Under the pieces are notes generated by a model, which worked only from the letters and a program-made list of their open reading frames with translations, was not told the DNA's origin and did no database searches. Positions 47,425-57,733 of a stretch of 64,000 nt of DNA are shown here, piece after piece. The DNA comes from Humulus lupulus. Lineage: Eukaryota > Streptophyta > Magnoliopsida > Rosales > Cannabaceae. The position numbers and the translations under genes are program-made. The stretch is from NCBI RefSeq assembly GCF_963169125.1, contig NC_084798.1, positions 197,837,481 through 197,901,480 of the forward strand, given 5' to 3'. Position 1 is the stretch's first letter. Every line of letters starts with the position of its first letter.

Positions 47425-48690
47425 ATATCATTTTTAAATAAATATAATATTCTAAATAAGATATTTATTATTCTCTCTCTATATATATTAATCCTAACAA
47501 GATTAATATTAATTTTAACCTATAGTTTTTCAAAATAAAAACTATTAAGATAAATAATTAATTAATTCATAATTAATCAATTGCTCATAACTATCACATA
47601 ATTTTTTCCTTGCCTGCAAAAATTAATTTCTTTCCAATTTAGTCTTTCTTTCTACAAATCTTTCGTTTGACATCATTACCCTTGATAGTGTAGGACAAAG
47701 GTGATTTTGGGATCATGGACCTATAATACGAAGCTCCAATAAACCAGATTATTAATTAAACTCTTTAATCCAATAATTTTATTTATTAATTCCATGATTA
47801 TTCCACTATAAATATGAAATTTCACTGTAAGAATTTATAGAATTATATTTATAGAGTTTTCTCTTATAGTCCATTGATATAATCAATAAATGCAGTTCTG
47901 CCCTCTATTTATTGGTTGGTTAATTAGAGCTAGTCAAAATTACTATTTTACCCTTCTAATTACCTCTTGATTCTGAAGTACCATTAATTCACTAGAGAAT
48001 AATTAATCCATAATCAAATTATAGATTTGGGCTAAATAACTATTCAGTTCCAGAATTAACCCTTAAGGAAACGAATATTCGATCCGTTAGGAAAGTATGG
48101 ATTCCATTATTGTAATTCATGTTTCTAGCCATTCATGATATTGAATCTTGAAATCAAAAGTCATTAGCCTCATTATACTAAGATACCTTAACGAGTGAAT
48201 CAAAAGATCCAATAAACACAAATAGAAGTTCATGAATACTCGGGATTTAGACCACTCTACAAATGATCATCTATTATGATAAGAATCAAATCTTTATGTC
48301 AAACGACAAGTTTATAAAGATAATTAATTCTTATCGGTCCTGTCATATATAACCTCTATTATATACAACATATTTACTAAGATGTCTATCCACATCAGCA
48401 ATTTAAATCTAGATCACTTCCATCTCATACGCTTAGCAAACCATACTCGTAACCATTCATTAAAAATTCCATAATTTAATATGTTACTGACTATTTTATT
48501 CATAATATATGATCTTAATTCTCTCGTACTAATACAATATCGTATTCTAATGAATGAATAAGGAATTTTCTTGATATTATTATATAATTAATTCAAACAA
48601 TAATTATAACATTCAAATATAATAAAATAGTAATTTTATTTAATTCAATAAAATGTCTTTACATGATTTTAGGGCATTAATCCTTACAGA
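47425..48690 (-). repeat. Copia LTR fragment, minus orientation
   Basis: The minus strand begins TGTAAGGATTAATGCCC at 48690 and follows the Copia LTR, including the middle part, to a break near TTTAAATAAATATAATATTC (about 47433). The last part of the LTR (to AATACCAACA) is missing. The part at 47433-47755 is repeated in inverted orientation at 50870-51180. Confidence 0.82.
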
Positions 48691-49052
48691 CTGAGGGGTT
48701 GGGAGACATCTCGTGGTTAATCGGAAGAAATTTTCTCCTCACTGCCTTCTCTTGTGGCACTCTCAGTAGTCAATTCCTTCACATCTTGGCGAGGCTCTAA
48801 AATGCCAACCAGCCTAAAATTATTTTTGGTTACCAGCTCCTTGACACTCTTCTCACTAGAGGTCATGTTGGCCAGGGACACAGCCCTCTCTACCATTCCT
48901 TGGGTAGTCTCTTGTCGGAATCATGGGTTTATATTCGATAAAACAGACTAAGACAAAGAAGAAAGAAACGACAGGAGCTTTGAACAAATTTAGGAAGAAA
49001 AAATTACCTCCCCAAGTGAAGGACAAGTTGTCCGCGATGAGATCGGTGGTTG
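48691..49052 (-). pseudogene. Fragment of a Tat antisense gene
   Basis: The minus strand has PTTDLIADNLSFTWGG, the end of exon 1 in the other copies (TTDLVADNLAFTRG), then GGTAATTTTTTC like the exon-1 donor. After an intron-like stretch comes EKSVKELVTKNNFRLVGILE, the exon 2 sequence, ending at PRDVSQPLS where the Copia LTR begins. It is joined upstream to gag sequence, so it is a rearranged piece. Confidence 0.65.
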
Positions 49053-49960
49053 GATTTTACACCTTCTATAAGTGTTGTTGGGAAGAGCATGCATTTGAGC
49101 TCGAGACCAACGTTACTGGCTCACATTGCCGACTTAAATGTGCTTAAGTGGCTACTAGGATTGTTTTTCCCATCGTATGGTGCCACGTGTGGTATCTTAA
49201 ACCCATTCAGGAAATACTCGGCATAAGAGGACAAAAAAACTTGAGCTCCTCATTTGAATCGTAGGCCCTTTCCTTGTCCTTTCCCTCTCGAAGGAGCGTG
49301 AACTGTTCCTCATGCTAATTTATCCTTTCCTGGACTGGATCTACCAGGGGCACAACCTGCCCTAATGTGGGATGGTTATTGTTCCAAGGAACTCTAGCCC
49401 CTTGTTGTAGTATCGGGTTATAATTACTCCTGTATATAGGTTGTAAGGGCTACCTATGGGCATTTAGATGTGTCATTAAGTTCGGATTTTGCTGGTTGTA
49501 CTGCCCTCAACTGTAGTTCAAGTGGTCTCAAAGATCGAAACCATTGTTAGGATAATTCTCATAGTACCTCGGGTTAGTGTTATAGACACTCACCGACCTA
49601 CTATAGTCTTGACTGCCATCGAGAAAACTAACAGTCCTTTGCTGCTGTGGTTGGGCATAGTCTCGAGGTGGATTGTCCATGTGCACTCTAATCCAAGTTG
49701 CCTGTGACCTCGACAGATAACTCCTAGATGTTTGGGGTTTCCTCACCCGTCTATGCCATTGGTTAGCCTCTATTGAAGCCTTGTGGTTACTCTTTTGCTC
49801 AGGCCGAGCTTGAGGGTTCCTTTCTCGACTAGCACTCCTTGCAATTTGATGTAGGCCTCTGAGGTTCCCCCTCTCCAGCCTGAGGTCCACTTTGGGCCTG
49901 TGGCACATCTTGTGCTGGTGGTGGATACCTTATTGGAGAGGGCAAATGCCTTATTAAAGA
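49053..49960 (-). pseudogene. Tat-type gag fragment in the rearranged block
   Basis: The minus strand has a Gln/Pro-rich N-terminal part (49908-49528, RSASRERNPQARPEQ), then FKIPHVAPYDGKNNPSSHLS and LELKCMLFPTTLIEG, the start of a Retrotrans_gag domain. A stop interrupts it near 49125. At about 49053 it runs directly into antisense-gene sequence. It differs clearly from the other Tat gag copies in this window. Confidence 0.65.
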
Positions 49961-50650
49961 TGGAGGTACCTTATAGGTCTCATCATGGACAACTTGTCCT
50001 CACCTAGGGAGATCAACCCTATCTTCTCCCATTCTTGGGTCGATCTTATCATCGTCTTCAAATAAAATTTCTCCTATTTCCTTGATCACAACGAGTGTTT
50101 GAACACTAGACTGCCCATTTTCCCCTCATGGAGATGCTAAAGCATTCTCGGGTTGCTAATTAATCTATCTTCAATGTTTTGATTCCACTTGATGTCAAGA
50201 ATTTTAGTGCCAAGTGTCTTACTGACGTCGGTGCCCCAAGCCCAATCAGGGCTGGTCTTTCGAGCAAGGGTTGTAGGCCGATGGAGTGTCTACTACTATG
50301 AACTCAAACATTTTAGTGATTGAGACTGGGTATTCTCCCAATGTCACTGGGAGCTCGATCGCCCCTATGCTGGAAATCCCTTCTCCAAAGAACCCATATA
50401 AGGTGGTAACACATGCTTTTAAGTATCAAACAAACAAACCCATCTTCTCTAAAGTCGTTTATAAATGATGTTCACCGAGCTCCCGTTATTCATCAGAACT
50501 TGGTGAACTCTCTTGTTAGCGAGTTGAAGGGTAATGACTATTGGATTATTTTGGGGAGATTGGACATGAGAGGAATCTTCTTCTGTGAAGGTAATAGGTT
50601 GGGTTTCGACCCTTTGCTGTTTGGGAGCTCAATGTTGTAGGACATATGGA
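49961..50650 (-). pseudogene. Tat-type protease and linker fragment
   Basis: The minus strand encodes LYGFFGEGISSIGAIELPVT and FIVVDTPSAYN (about 50420-50270), matching YGFFGEGLTPIGSIRLPV of the nested Tat protease, then an acidic linker with DDDKIDPRMGEDRVDLPR. The expected upstream motif (DTGSS) lies in a poorly preserved stretch near 50470-50520. It sits upstream of gag, the reverse of the normal order. Confidence 0.6.
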
Positions 50651-50865
50651 GATTCGTCTCCAGTTTTCTACTCCTGAAAATATATTTTCTGACCATTTAT
50701 GCTCATTCCAGCTATATGGGGCTCCCCAGTGATGTTTCTCTCATATTCTCCATTGAATGGGGGAGGTTGATTATCCTCCCTTGCAGGAGGTACAACAACT
50801 TGAGGTTGTTGCGGAGGCTAAGACGGAGCTTCCTCTGATTAGGTAGAGTTCAAAATCAATAATTT
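50651..50865. other. Unassigned part of the rearranged block
   Basis: No feature recognised except weak similarity to the gag-protease junction of Tat elements on the minus strand. It ends where Copia LTR sequence starts. Confidence 0.3.
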
Positions 50866-51190
50866 TGTTTATTGGAGCTTCGTATTATAGGTCCATGATC
50901 CCCAAATCACTTTTGTCCTACACTATCAAGGGTAATGATGTCAAAAGAAAGATTTGTAGAAAGAAGGACTAAATTGGAAAGAAATTAATTTTTGCAGGCA
51001 AGGAAAAAATTATGTGATAGTTATGGGCAATTGATTAATTATGAATTAATTAACTATTTATCTTAATAGTTTTTATTTTGAAAAACTATAGGTTAAAATT
51101 AATATTAATCTTGTTAGGATTAATATATAGAGAGAGAATAATAAATATCTTATTTAGAATATTATATTTATTTAAAACTAAAGGACAAAT
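50866..51190 (+). repeat. Copia LTR fragment, plus orientation
   Basis: From TTTATTGGAGCTTCGTATTA to AATATTATATTTATTTAAA, a near-identical inverted copy of 47433-47755. Both ends are truncated. The right end stops at the same LTR position as the left end of the minus-oriented fragment. Confidence 0.85.
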
Positions 51191-51204
51191 ATAAAATTAA
51201 GGAT

Positions 51205-51894
51205 GAGAAAGTTTAGAAATATATATGGGGGTTATGGTGTGCTAGGCATTATGGCAGGTTAGAAATGAGAAAGTTTGGAAAGGTTCAAATAGATCTGTGA
51301 AAGAACTTATCGCATTGGCTGGAGGTAATTTTGATCAATGGAGATATGCTCATGATAAAACATTCATTCCCTCTCTGTTATTGCTACATCCAGGGGGAAA
51401 CAAGATCAAAATCAACGTTGATGCAGCTGTCTTTCCTGATCTCAATAAGTTTGGCTATGGTTGGGTGGTTAGGGATGTCTCTGCTACTCTCCTCAGTGCT
51501 TGTACAGTTAGAAAAGTTGGGAATATTTACTCTTGCTGAGGTGATTGGTGTAAGGGAGGTTCTGAGTTGGATTAAAGCCACTGGCCTCACTGATGTAGTT
51601 GTCGAGACAGATAGTTTAGTCACAGTTCAGGCTTGCAGAAATGAGGTTAAGATGCATTCCATGTTTGGTTTCTGTATTGATGAGTGCAGGGCACTAGTCT
51701 CTAGTTTACATAATGTTTCTTTATGTTTTGTTAAGCGATCCGCTAATCGTGTTGCTCACAATTTGGCTCGAGCCTCATGCTTGAATACTGGTTGCAGTTA
51801 TCTGTTAGCTTCGGCGCCGAATAATTTGATTGACGTAATTTTGCTTGATATGGCTTATTGAAATTGCCGATTACCATTAAAAATAAATAAATAA
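51205..51894 (+). mobile_element. 5'-truncated LINE (L1-type) with RNase H tail
   Basis: Flanked by a 14-bp duplication ATAAAATTAAGGAT (51191-51204 and 51895-51908) and ending in an A-rich AAATAAATAAATA tail, as expected for target-primed reverse transcription. The coding part is the C-terminal RNase H (RVT_3 type): IKINVDAAVF (Asp), AEVIGVREVLSWIK (Glu), VVVETDSLVTVQACR (Asp) and VKRSANRVAHNLARAS. A frameshift near 51510 separates the two halves, so it is a pseudogene. Confidence 0.88.
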
Positions 51895-51908
51895 ATAAAA
51901 TTAAGGAT

Positions 51909-52258
51909 TAGTTTGGAAATAAACTAAAACATTAGACAATTTTATTAATAAAAGGGGTATATGAGCTCTTAGCATATATACTAGAGGCAAAGCACATACA
52001 AGTATGTGCTGCAATTTTTTTCATTTAAAATAATAAATTTTAAATAAATAACATAATTTCCAAATTAATTTCAAATCAATAAAATTCATTTATACATATA
52101 TAATCCACTAATTTTGGTACAAATATTTTTTATTATGATAATATAGCTCCAATTTATTTAATAAAATATGTATTATATTTAAAATAAATATTTTTGAAAA
52201 ATTATTAATTAAACAATAAAATACTAAAAGCCTATATTTTTTTTAATGATATGAACCT
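51909..52258. other. AT-rich spacer
   Basis: I see no gene or recognisable element. It lies between the LINE and the next Tat LTR. Confidence 0.5.
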
Positions 52259-52869
52259 TGTTGACTGATGATTTAACCAACGACACGGAGTCACCAAAAC
52301 GATAAAGATTTGTAAGCTAAATGCAAGAACTAAACGACACCAGGAATTATAGTGGTTCGGCCCCAAATATTGGTAATAACCTACTTCCATTTAGTGTTTT
52401 TATTGATGTATTATGAAACCTGCGATCAGCAAACTAGGGTTTATTGAGTTTCACAAGCTCCAAAACAGGATACAAAAGTTTGTGTATAGAAAACATTGAT
52501 TATCTATAAATACAAATTATTGCCCCTCTTTCAATGAGTCCTATAGACTCAAGGACATACATATGGGCCAATGGGTCATGCCTACATTTTGTTTCAGTAA
52601 TAACAGAAATCATAAAAAAATAGGGACAAATATCTTAGAAATATCTATCTTATAATTGTATTTGAACTTTGGCTTCATTACCACAACCAGGCCCGGTCAC
52701 ATATGTCAGCACATTTCCTGCCATATTATTCAGCACCTTTCTTAAATCCATCGAGCAACTTCTCTTCTGGTCGCTGGTCGACCTGGATGTAATCACTAAA
52801 TAATCACATGCAACCCATGTGCATACTAATCTTGCCACATTAGCAAGTGAGTATTTTTTAGGGTAAACA
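52259..52869 (-). repeat. 3' LTR of the third Tat element
   Basis: Plus strand TGTTGACTGATG to GGGTAAACA, 611 bp. It shares CGACACGGAGTCA and ATAGTGGTTCGGCCCCAA with the LTR of the nested Tat element. Confidence 0.8.
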
Positions 52870-52884
52870 TTTGCCCCCCAAGTT
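52870..52884 (-). other. Polypurine tract of the third Tat element
   Basis: The minus strand reads AACTTGGGGGGCAAA next to the LTR, identical in core to 4328-4342. Confidence 0.8.
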
Positions 52885-52951
52885 TATTTTAATGCGATCA
52901 ACATTTAATAAACTTACTCGACCAGTAATCAATCTGACATATCACATTTGT

Positions 52952-53315
52952 GGGATAATTGCCGCATAAGTACCCAATGTTTGGGTTTTGTACGCGGCAT
53001 AGACCCAATGTTTATTTTTAGTGGCAAAAGTACCCAAAGTCAGTAAAACTGTAATTCCGTCAGCCTCCTCCGTTAGGCAGACACGTGTCACGTTTTTATT
53101 GGTCTAAATCATAATTATTTTTAAAATATTATTGAGTTGTGGACCAATCACGAAGTGACACGTGTTGGTCCAGTCATCACGAAACGGAACCTAATGGAGG
53201 AGGCTGACGAAATTACAATTTTACTGACTTTGGGTACTTTTGCCACTAAAAATAAACATTGGGTCTATGCCGCGTACAAAACCCAAACATTGGGTACTTA
53301 TGCCGCAAATATCCC
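52952..53315. mobile_element. Mutator-type MITE with long inverted repeats
   Basis: 364 bp flanked by a perfect 9-bp duplication CACATTTGT (52943-52951 and 53316-53324). Its ends are GGGATAATTGCCGCATAAGT and the near-exact inverse, and the inverted repeats extend over more than 100 bp. The 9-bp duplication points to the MULE superfamily. It encodes no transposase; open frames inside are by-products of the repeat. Confidence 0.88.
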
Positions 53316-53453
53316 CACATTTGTCAGTACTTTGTCGAAAAAAACAAGTAATTATGACCTCTACAGTTTCTCATAAATGTTTTAACGATTATTGCAATTC
53401 CCCGTACATCGAAATCCTATTCCCATCATTACCTTTTATTAACGCCCCAAGCA

Positions 53454-53463
53454 TTATAAATAT
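53454..53463 (+). promoter_or_regulatory. TATA box of the third Tat antisense gene
   Basis: ATTATAAATATAAG in the same position relative to the leader exon as the TATA at 4551. Confidence 0.5.
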
Positions 53464-53621
53464 AAGTCTTTTCATCTTTTTCATTTTTTATCCGAACCTT
53501 CTCTCTTTTCAAGAACTCAGACAAACCTTCAAGAAAACCCAGATATTCCAGTTTGATTCGAAACACCTTCGAGCAACTCTAATCAAAACCTTCGTGATTT
53601 CTCCTACAATCCATACTCCAT

Positions 53622-54084
53622 GTATGTTTTCGAATCCTCCCTCTCATTTTTGTAGAAATTTTTATGTATTCTGGTCTTGATTCATGAATTTTCGTAATTG
53701 GGTTTCTGTTGTTCCTGAGAAATTTTTGGATAACCGGGTTTAAGCAAACATACATAGAATAAGTATGCTAGAATAAGGAGTGTAGGCAGTATAAAATACT
53801 AGACAATGTTTAAAAAGTAATGTGGGGTATAGGAATATTGATTTGGGTCCAAAATTGAAGTGAAAATTCAATTTTGAGTTTTTCCCGCCTGTTTTCAGAG
53901 TTGAAATTTTCACATTCAATTTTTGATCTGTTTTTTCAAAATTTTCACATGTTTATTGTGTTTTTATCATCATGGTGCTGGTCGTATAAAAGCTTAACTT
54001 TTATACACGAGCAATGTTATTCTTGGTTTTCTTTTTCTTCTATCAACTGGTCGTAGATTCTCACTTCCCTTTTGATCTTCTCAG
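53622..54084 (+). other. Predicted 5'-UTR intron with conserved hairpin
   Basis: GTATGT at 53622 and TTCTCAG ending at 54084, just before the ATGCATGATCCC start. The hairpin GTATAAAAG-CTTAA-CTTTTATAC (53984-54006) is perfect here and conserved in the nested Tat copy with one base lost. Confidence 0.5.
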
Positions 54085-54090
54085 ATATTC

Positions 54091-55660
54091 ATGCATGATC
54101 CCTGGGGAGATGAGAGACAAATAGACGAAGATCTTCTTGCTTTGATGTTCAAGGATCAAGAACAACCTTCTTTGCCTTTTCTTGAGCCTTCGGATTCACA
54201 ATCAAACCCTACGACCAGTCCTCCACACAACCAATCGAACATGGGTCGTGTCAAATACATTGCTCGTACGAAAAAGAAAACAACAGATTTACCTTCTAAC
54301 CAATTGACAACCAGCGTCAAGGGTCCTTCAAACAACCCTTAACCTTTAAACTTTTCACCACTAGACATTCAGCCTAAAGCTCGTCCTCGCAATGGCCCTC
54401 GAGCAGAGGTAGACTAGTACATTGCCCCTCCTAGTGTCATATCAACCAAGATGGTGGAAAAATACCCCAAGAAGTATGGGATTTCTGGGATTACCCTGTA
54501 CAAAAAAACACCCGACCAGAGATCAAACGTACCCGAAGGTGCCTGCAGCGCCTGGTCGAGGTATCACATTGAAGCAGGGGCAGTCTTACCCTTGCATGAC
54601 TTTTTCCGAGGGGTGGCCAATTATTTCGAGGTCTCCCCTTTCAAAATAACATCCAATGGATATAGAGTACTTTCAGCACTTTATATTCTATACAACCACA
54701 AAAAATGGCATGTGCCTACTCCACATGAGATCAACTAAGAGTTCGATCTCAAATCCAACCCCAACCAGAACAACATGGGGTTCTTCCACTTTTGCCACCA
54801 GGAATTTGCTTGCACATTCTTGAGTGATATTCCCTACAAGTCCAATGTGGGAAGGTACTTCCAAGAGTACTTCCTTACAACCGACTTGGTTGCTGACAAC
54901 TTGGCCTTCACACGAGGATGTAAACTGTTAATCTCTAATCGACCTTTAACTAGTCATTTTTTCGTCTTTCCATGTCCTTAGTTGTCCTGTGCAGCATCTA
55001 GGTCCACGGTACCAACCAGAACCCACTCCAAAGATGGAGATAAGAGCCACAGCCTTGGCCAGCACGACCAATATAGAAAAAAGCGTCAAGGAGCTGGTCT
55101 CAGAGAGCAATTTAAGGCTGGTCGGCCTTTTAGCACCTCACTAGGAAGTGAGGGAATCCATCGCAGGGAGTGCCACTGGAGAGGTCACTGATGGACAAGA
55201 CATCCTCGAGCAGCAGCAAGATGTGTCACAACCCCAGAGGTAGCGACCAACGGGAGTGACCATCCAAGAACCAACTCCTAACTCTCGAGCTGCTAATACC
55301 CATACCCAACATGGGAGGGGAAAACAAAAACTACCTGAATACACCGACCCTATACTCGAATCTTCAGACGAGAATGGTATAGATTTCTCACTCCTAGATA
55401 ATCTGCCCATCCCTTGCCATTTATTCGATAGGGATGGCAACTTTAAATTTCGACTAGTAGTTTTAGCTTGGACTTCTTCGAGGCAGATAGTGAGTGTAGC
55501 AGTAGTTCTTTAGATAATGTGATGACCAGTAATAATAGTTCAGGTATACTACTTAGAATTTCTCTTTACGTTATTCCTATATTGTGCCAAACTATTTCTT
55601 AACATATCTTCTCATTTGTTTTTGTTTTGCAGTCATGCCATCTAATGATGCTTTCGACAT
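54091..55660 (+). pseudogene. Antisense gene of the third Tat element, truncated
   Basis: Starts MHDPWGDERQIDEDLLALMF (cleaner than the 5220 copy). After a TAA at 54340 and a TAG at 54414 the Transposase_28-like domain follows (54451 on: WSRYHIEAGAVLPLHDFF, GVANYFEVSPFKI, YRVLSALYILYNHKKWHVPT), with a TAA near 54736, then FHFCHQEFACTFLSD and TTDLVADNLAFTRG. The exon-1 donor is GTAAAC at 54920 and the acceptor CATCTAG ends at 55002. Exon 2 (EKSVKELVSESNLRLVGLLA; ESSDENGIDFSLLDNL) ends near CAG|GTATAC at 55542, and exon 3 starts after TTTTGCAG at 55632. The chromovirus LTR cuts it 28 bp later. The stop at 54340 is shared with the copy at 5470. Confidence 0.75.
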
Positions 55661-56586
55661 TGTAGAGCCCCAGAATGTTTACTTAATTAGCTAGCTAGTA
55701 GTAGTTGTATTATTTTAGATTTCATGGATTTTGGTTCAAACCGAGACTTAGTTGGAAACTCCTAGCAATAGTTATGGATTTTATAAGTTTAACCTATAGT
55801 TTAAGAATATTAATGATAACATAAGGTTTGATTAATATTGCTCGTTATAAATATGATAATTATTATAACCTAAGGTTTAGATAGAACCAATAGGATTATG
55901 ACACTTGTCATAAGCATGATTATTAAGGACTTATTATTTTAATGATAAAATAAGGGAATATGAGACTTAGTCTTCACCAGAAACTGTTAGGGTCATAGTT
56001 TAACTCAGCCAAAGTAGTTATCCAACCTTAATTATGCTGAAAAAGTGAAATTACGTGTTTAAAATAATCACGTATGCCGATATATCGCAGCATTAGAGCC
56101 GATATATCGCCTGACTCTGAATACGGAAAACACGTTGATGTTGCACGATCGTACGAACGGAGGCTCGGGATTAGGGCCCAGCCGATATATCACCACATAG
56201 GGGTGATATATCGCCCTATTTAACTATTTTTTTGGTATTTTTAAAAACCACCTTTGACTCCTTAGACCTACCTCATTAGGCTCACTCTTTTTTTTTAGTG
56301 TGATGCAGGAAAATAGATGCAAAGGCGGAAGGATTCTTGGAAGCTTGGTGTGTGTATGAAGGTGAATGGAGTGGATGGGCTGCGTGTCGATTCGAGGACA
56401 ATGTCTTCTGTTTTAGTCTCTTTAAATTACGTTTTTTTTTATTTTTCCACATTTATCTTTGTAAACAAATTTATTTAAAGTTATGTTTTATTTTAAAACA
56501 ATGAGCTCATGTATGTTTTCTCTAAAGTTGTAGTTAGGTCTAGTAGGTTTAATGACCTAAGTCTCATAAATAGTTGGGTCGTTACA
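55661..56586 (+). repeat. 5' LTR of the plus-strand chromovirus (internally deleted)
   Basis: TGTAGAGCCCCAGAATG to GTTGGGTCGTTACA, only 926 bp against 2062 bp for the related solo LTR at 6134. It keeps the GATATATC dyads (56079-56088, 56101-56111, 56183-56193, 56203-56214) but then jumps near 56220-56310 to the TGATGCAGGAAAATAG end region. The TATA box region is therefore missing. Confidence 0.82.
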
Positions 56587-56588
56587 GT

Positions 56589-56600
56589 TGGCATCAGAGC
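56589..56600 (+). other. Primer binding site of the plus-strand chromovirus
   Basis: TTGGCATCAGAGC follows the LTR end, one base different from the initiator-Met site TGGTATCAGAGC. Confidence 0.8.
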
Positions 56601-56739
56601 AACGGTCCATTTTTCATGAAATTCTCCTTAATACACACGCTCAAGCTCCAAATCTAACCGCCAATGAAAGTATTTATGTTTTAGTTATTATGTTTATGTG
56701 TTATAGCTAACATTTTAGTCTTATGTTTTCAGTTAAGAT

Positions 56740-57200
56740 ATGGATGGAACTTTATCATATAACGATATCTGAGCCATTAAAGCCTTAAAAAGGATTAGAG
56801 AAATACCATAGGAATATTGGAGAGAATCACTTGGAGATTCCTTTTATTGCATAATCAAATAGTTCATCTCCAAACAACTAAGCAAATCATGATGAGAGCT
56901 ATAGAGCAATATATTTTAGTAACTAGGCTTTTTAGAGATTTTCCTGTTGTAATTTCTGCCTTGGAAGAAATATGGGAGACTATAAATGTTGAGGATGAAG
57001 TACCACCGGCTATGAGATGTTATTTTCTCATAATAAGGTTTACATCTAAGATGAAATTCCAATTCACACAAGAACAAAAGAATAAAATCTTAACAAATCT
57101 TGAAAGAGGAATTTTTGAGGCTCACGAAAATGATGATTATGAAGAGATAGATGATGATATGTTAGATGAAGGATTTGATGTAGAAGACCTTGATTTTTAG
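56740..57200 (+). pseudogene. Extra ORF upstream of gag, second copy
   Basis: The counterpart of 22311-22778. It starts ATGGATGGAACT but has a TGA at codon 11 and a frameshifting deletion near 56805. From 56817 the frame is open to the end: TKQIMMRAIEQYILVTRLFR, ALEEIWETINVEDEV, FTQEQKNKILTNLERGIFEA and the acidic tail DDYEEIDDDMLDEG...VEDLDF. Most differences from the first copy are conservative amino-acid changes. No domain is recognised. Confidence 0.65.
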
Positions 57201-57733
57201 AATTGATTAGTTTATTTATTTATTTATTATTTTGCCTTTGTGATTGTACTTAGTGAAAACTGTTTTTCCAAATTAATATCATTGTTATTTTGATAACATG
57301 TATGAGTTTGATTTTATTTTTGCAATAATAATAAATAATAAATTTAATAAATAATGACTAAGTTCAGTGAGGGTGGATACAAATCAATGAATCGGGTTCA
57401 CTATATTGAGAGATAGGGGGCCATATTATTGGGAACGATTTTACTGATCCCAGCACTCCCTCAGTTTGGTTAACTTTGGAACAACGATGAGTTTCAAGCC
57501 TGAGAATTAAGTCATATAAGATAATTAGAAACACACCTAGAAAATAATAAAGATGGCTTATTTTTCTAAGTTTAGAAACACACCCTAATTATAAAGAAGG
57601 CTTATATAATTCTTTTCATAAGAAGTCATAATTAATAGGTCCGAGTTATGTTTGCTTAGATTAAGTTTTTGCCTTAGAGCTTATTAAGGTAAGTTCTAAC
57701 ATGTTTTTCTCAACTGTTAGAACTCTGGTGAAG
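57201..57733 (+). other. Conserved non-coding stretch before gag
   Basis: Shared with 21763-22310. It contains GGTAAGTTCTAAC (57688) and CAACTGTTAG ending at 57720, splice-like signals 14 bp before the gag ATG. Confidence 0.55.

Larger units (their letters stand above)
52259..55660 (-). mobile_element. 3' portion of a third minus-strand Tat element
   Basis: 3' LTR, polypurine tract and plus-strand antisense gene, arranged as in 1916-9868. The sequence is cut at 55660 by a chromovirus LTR. Pol, gag and 5' LTR are not in the window. A MITE has inserted between the polypurine tract and the antisense gene. Confidence 0.8.

Noticed and set aside
53137..53680. Overlapping open frames with TLGTFATKNKHWVYAAY-like peptides, repeated at 58974
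   Set aside because: They lie in the MITE inverted repeat and in its half copy; the similarity reflects the transposon, not a gene.
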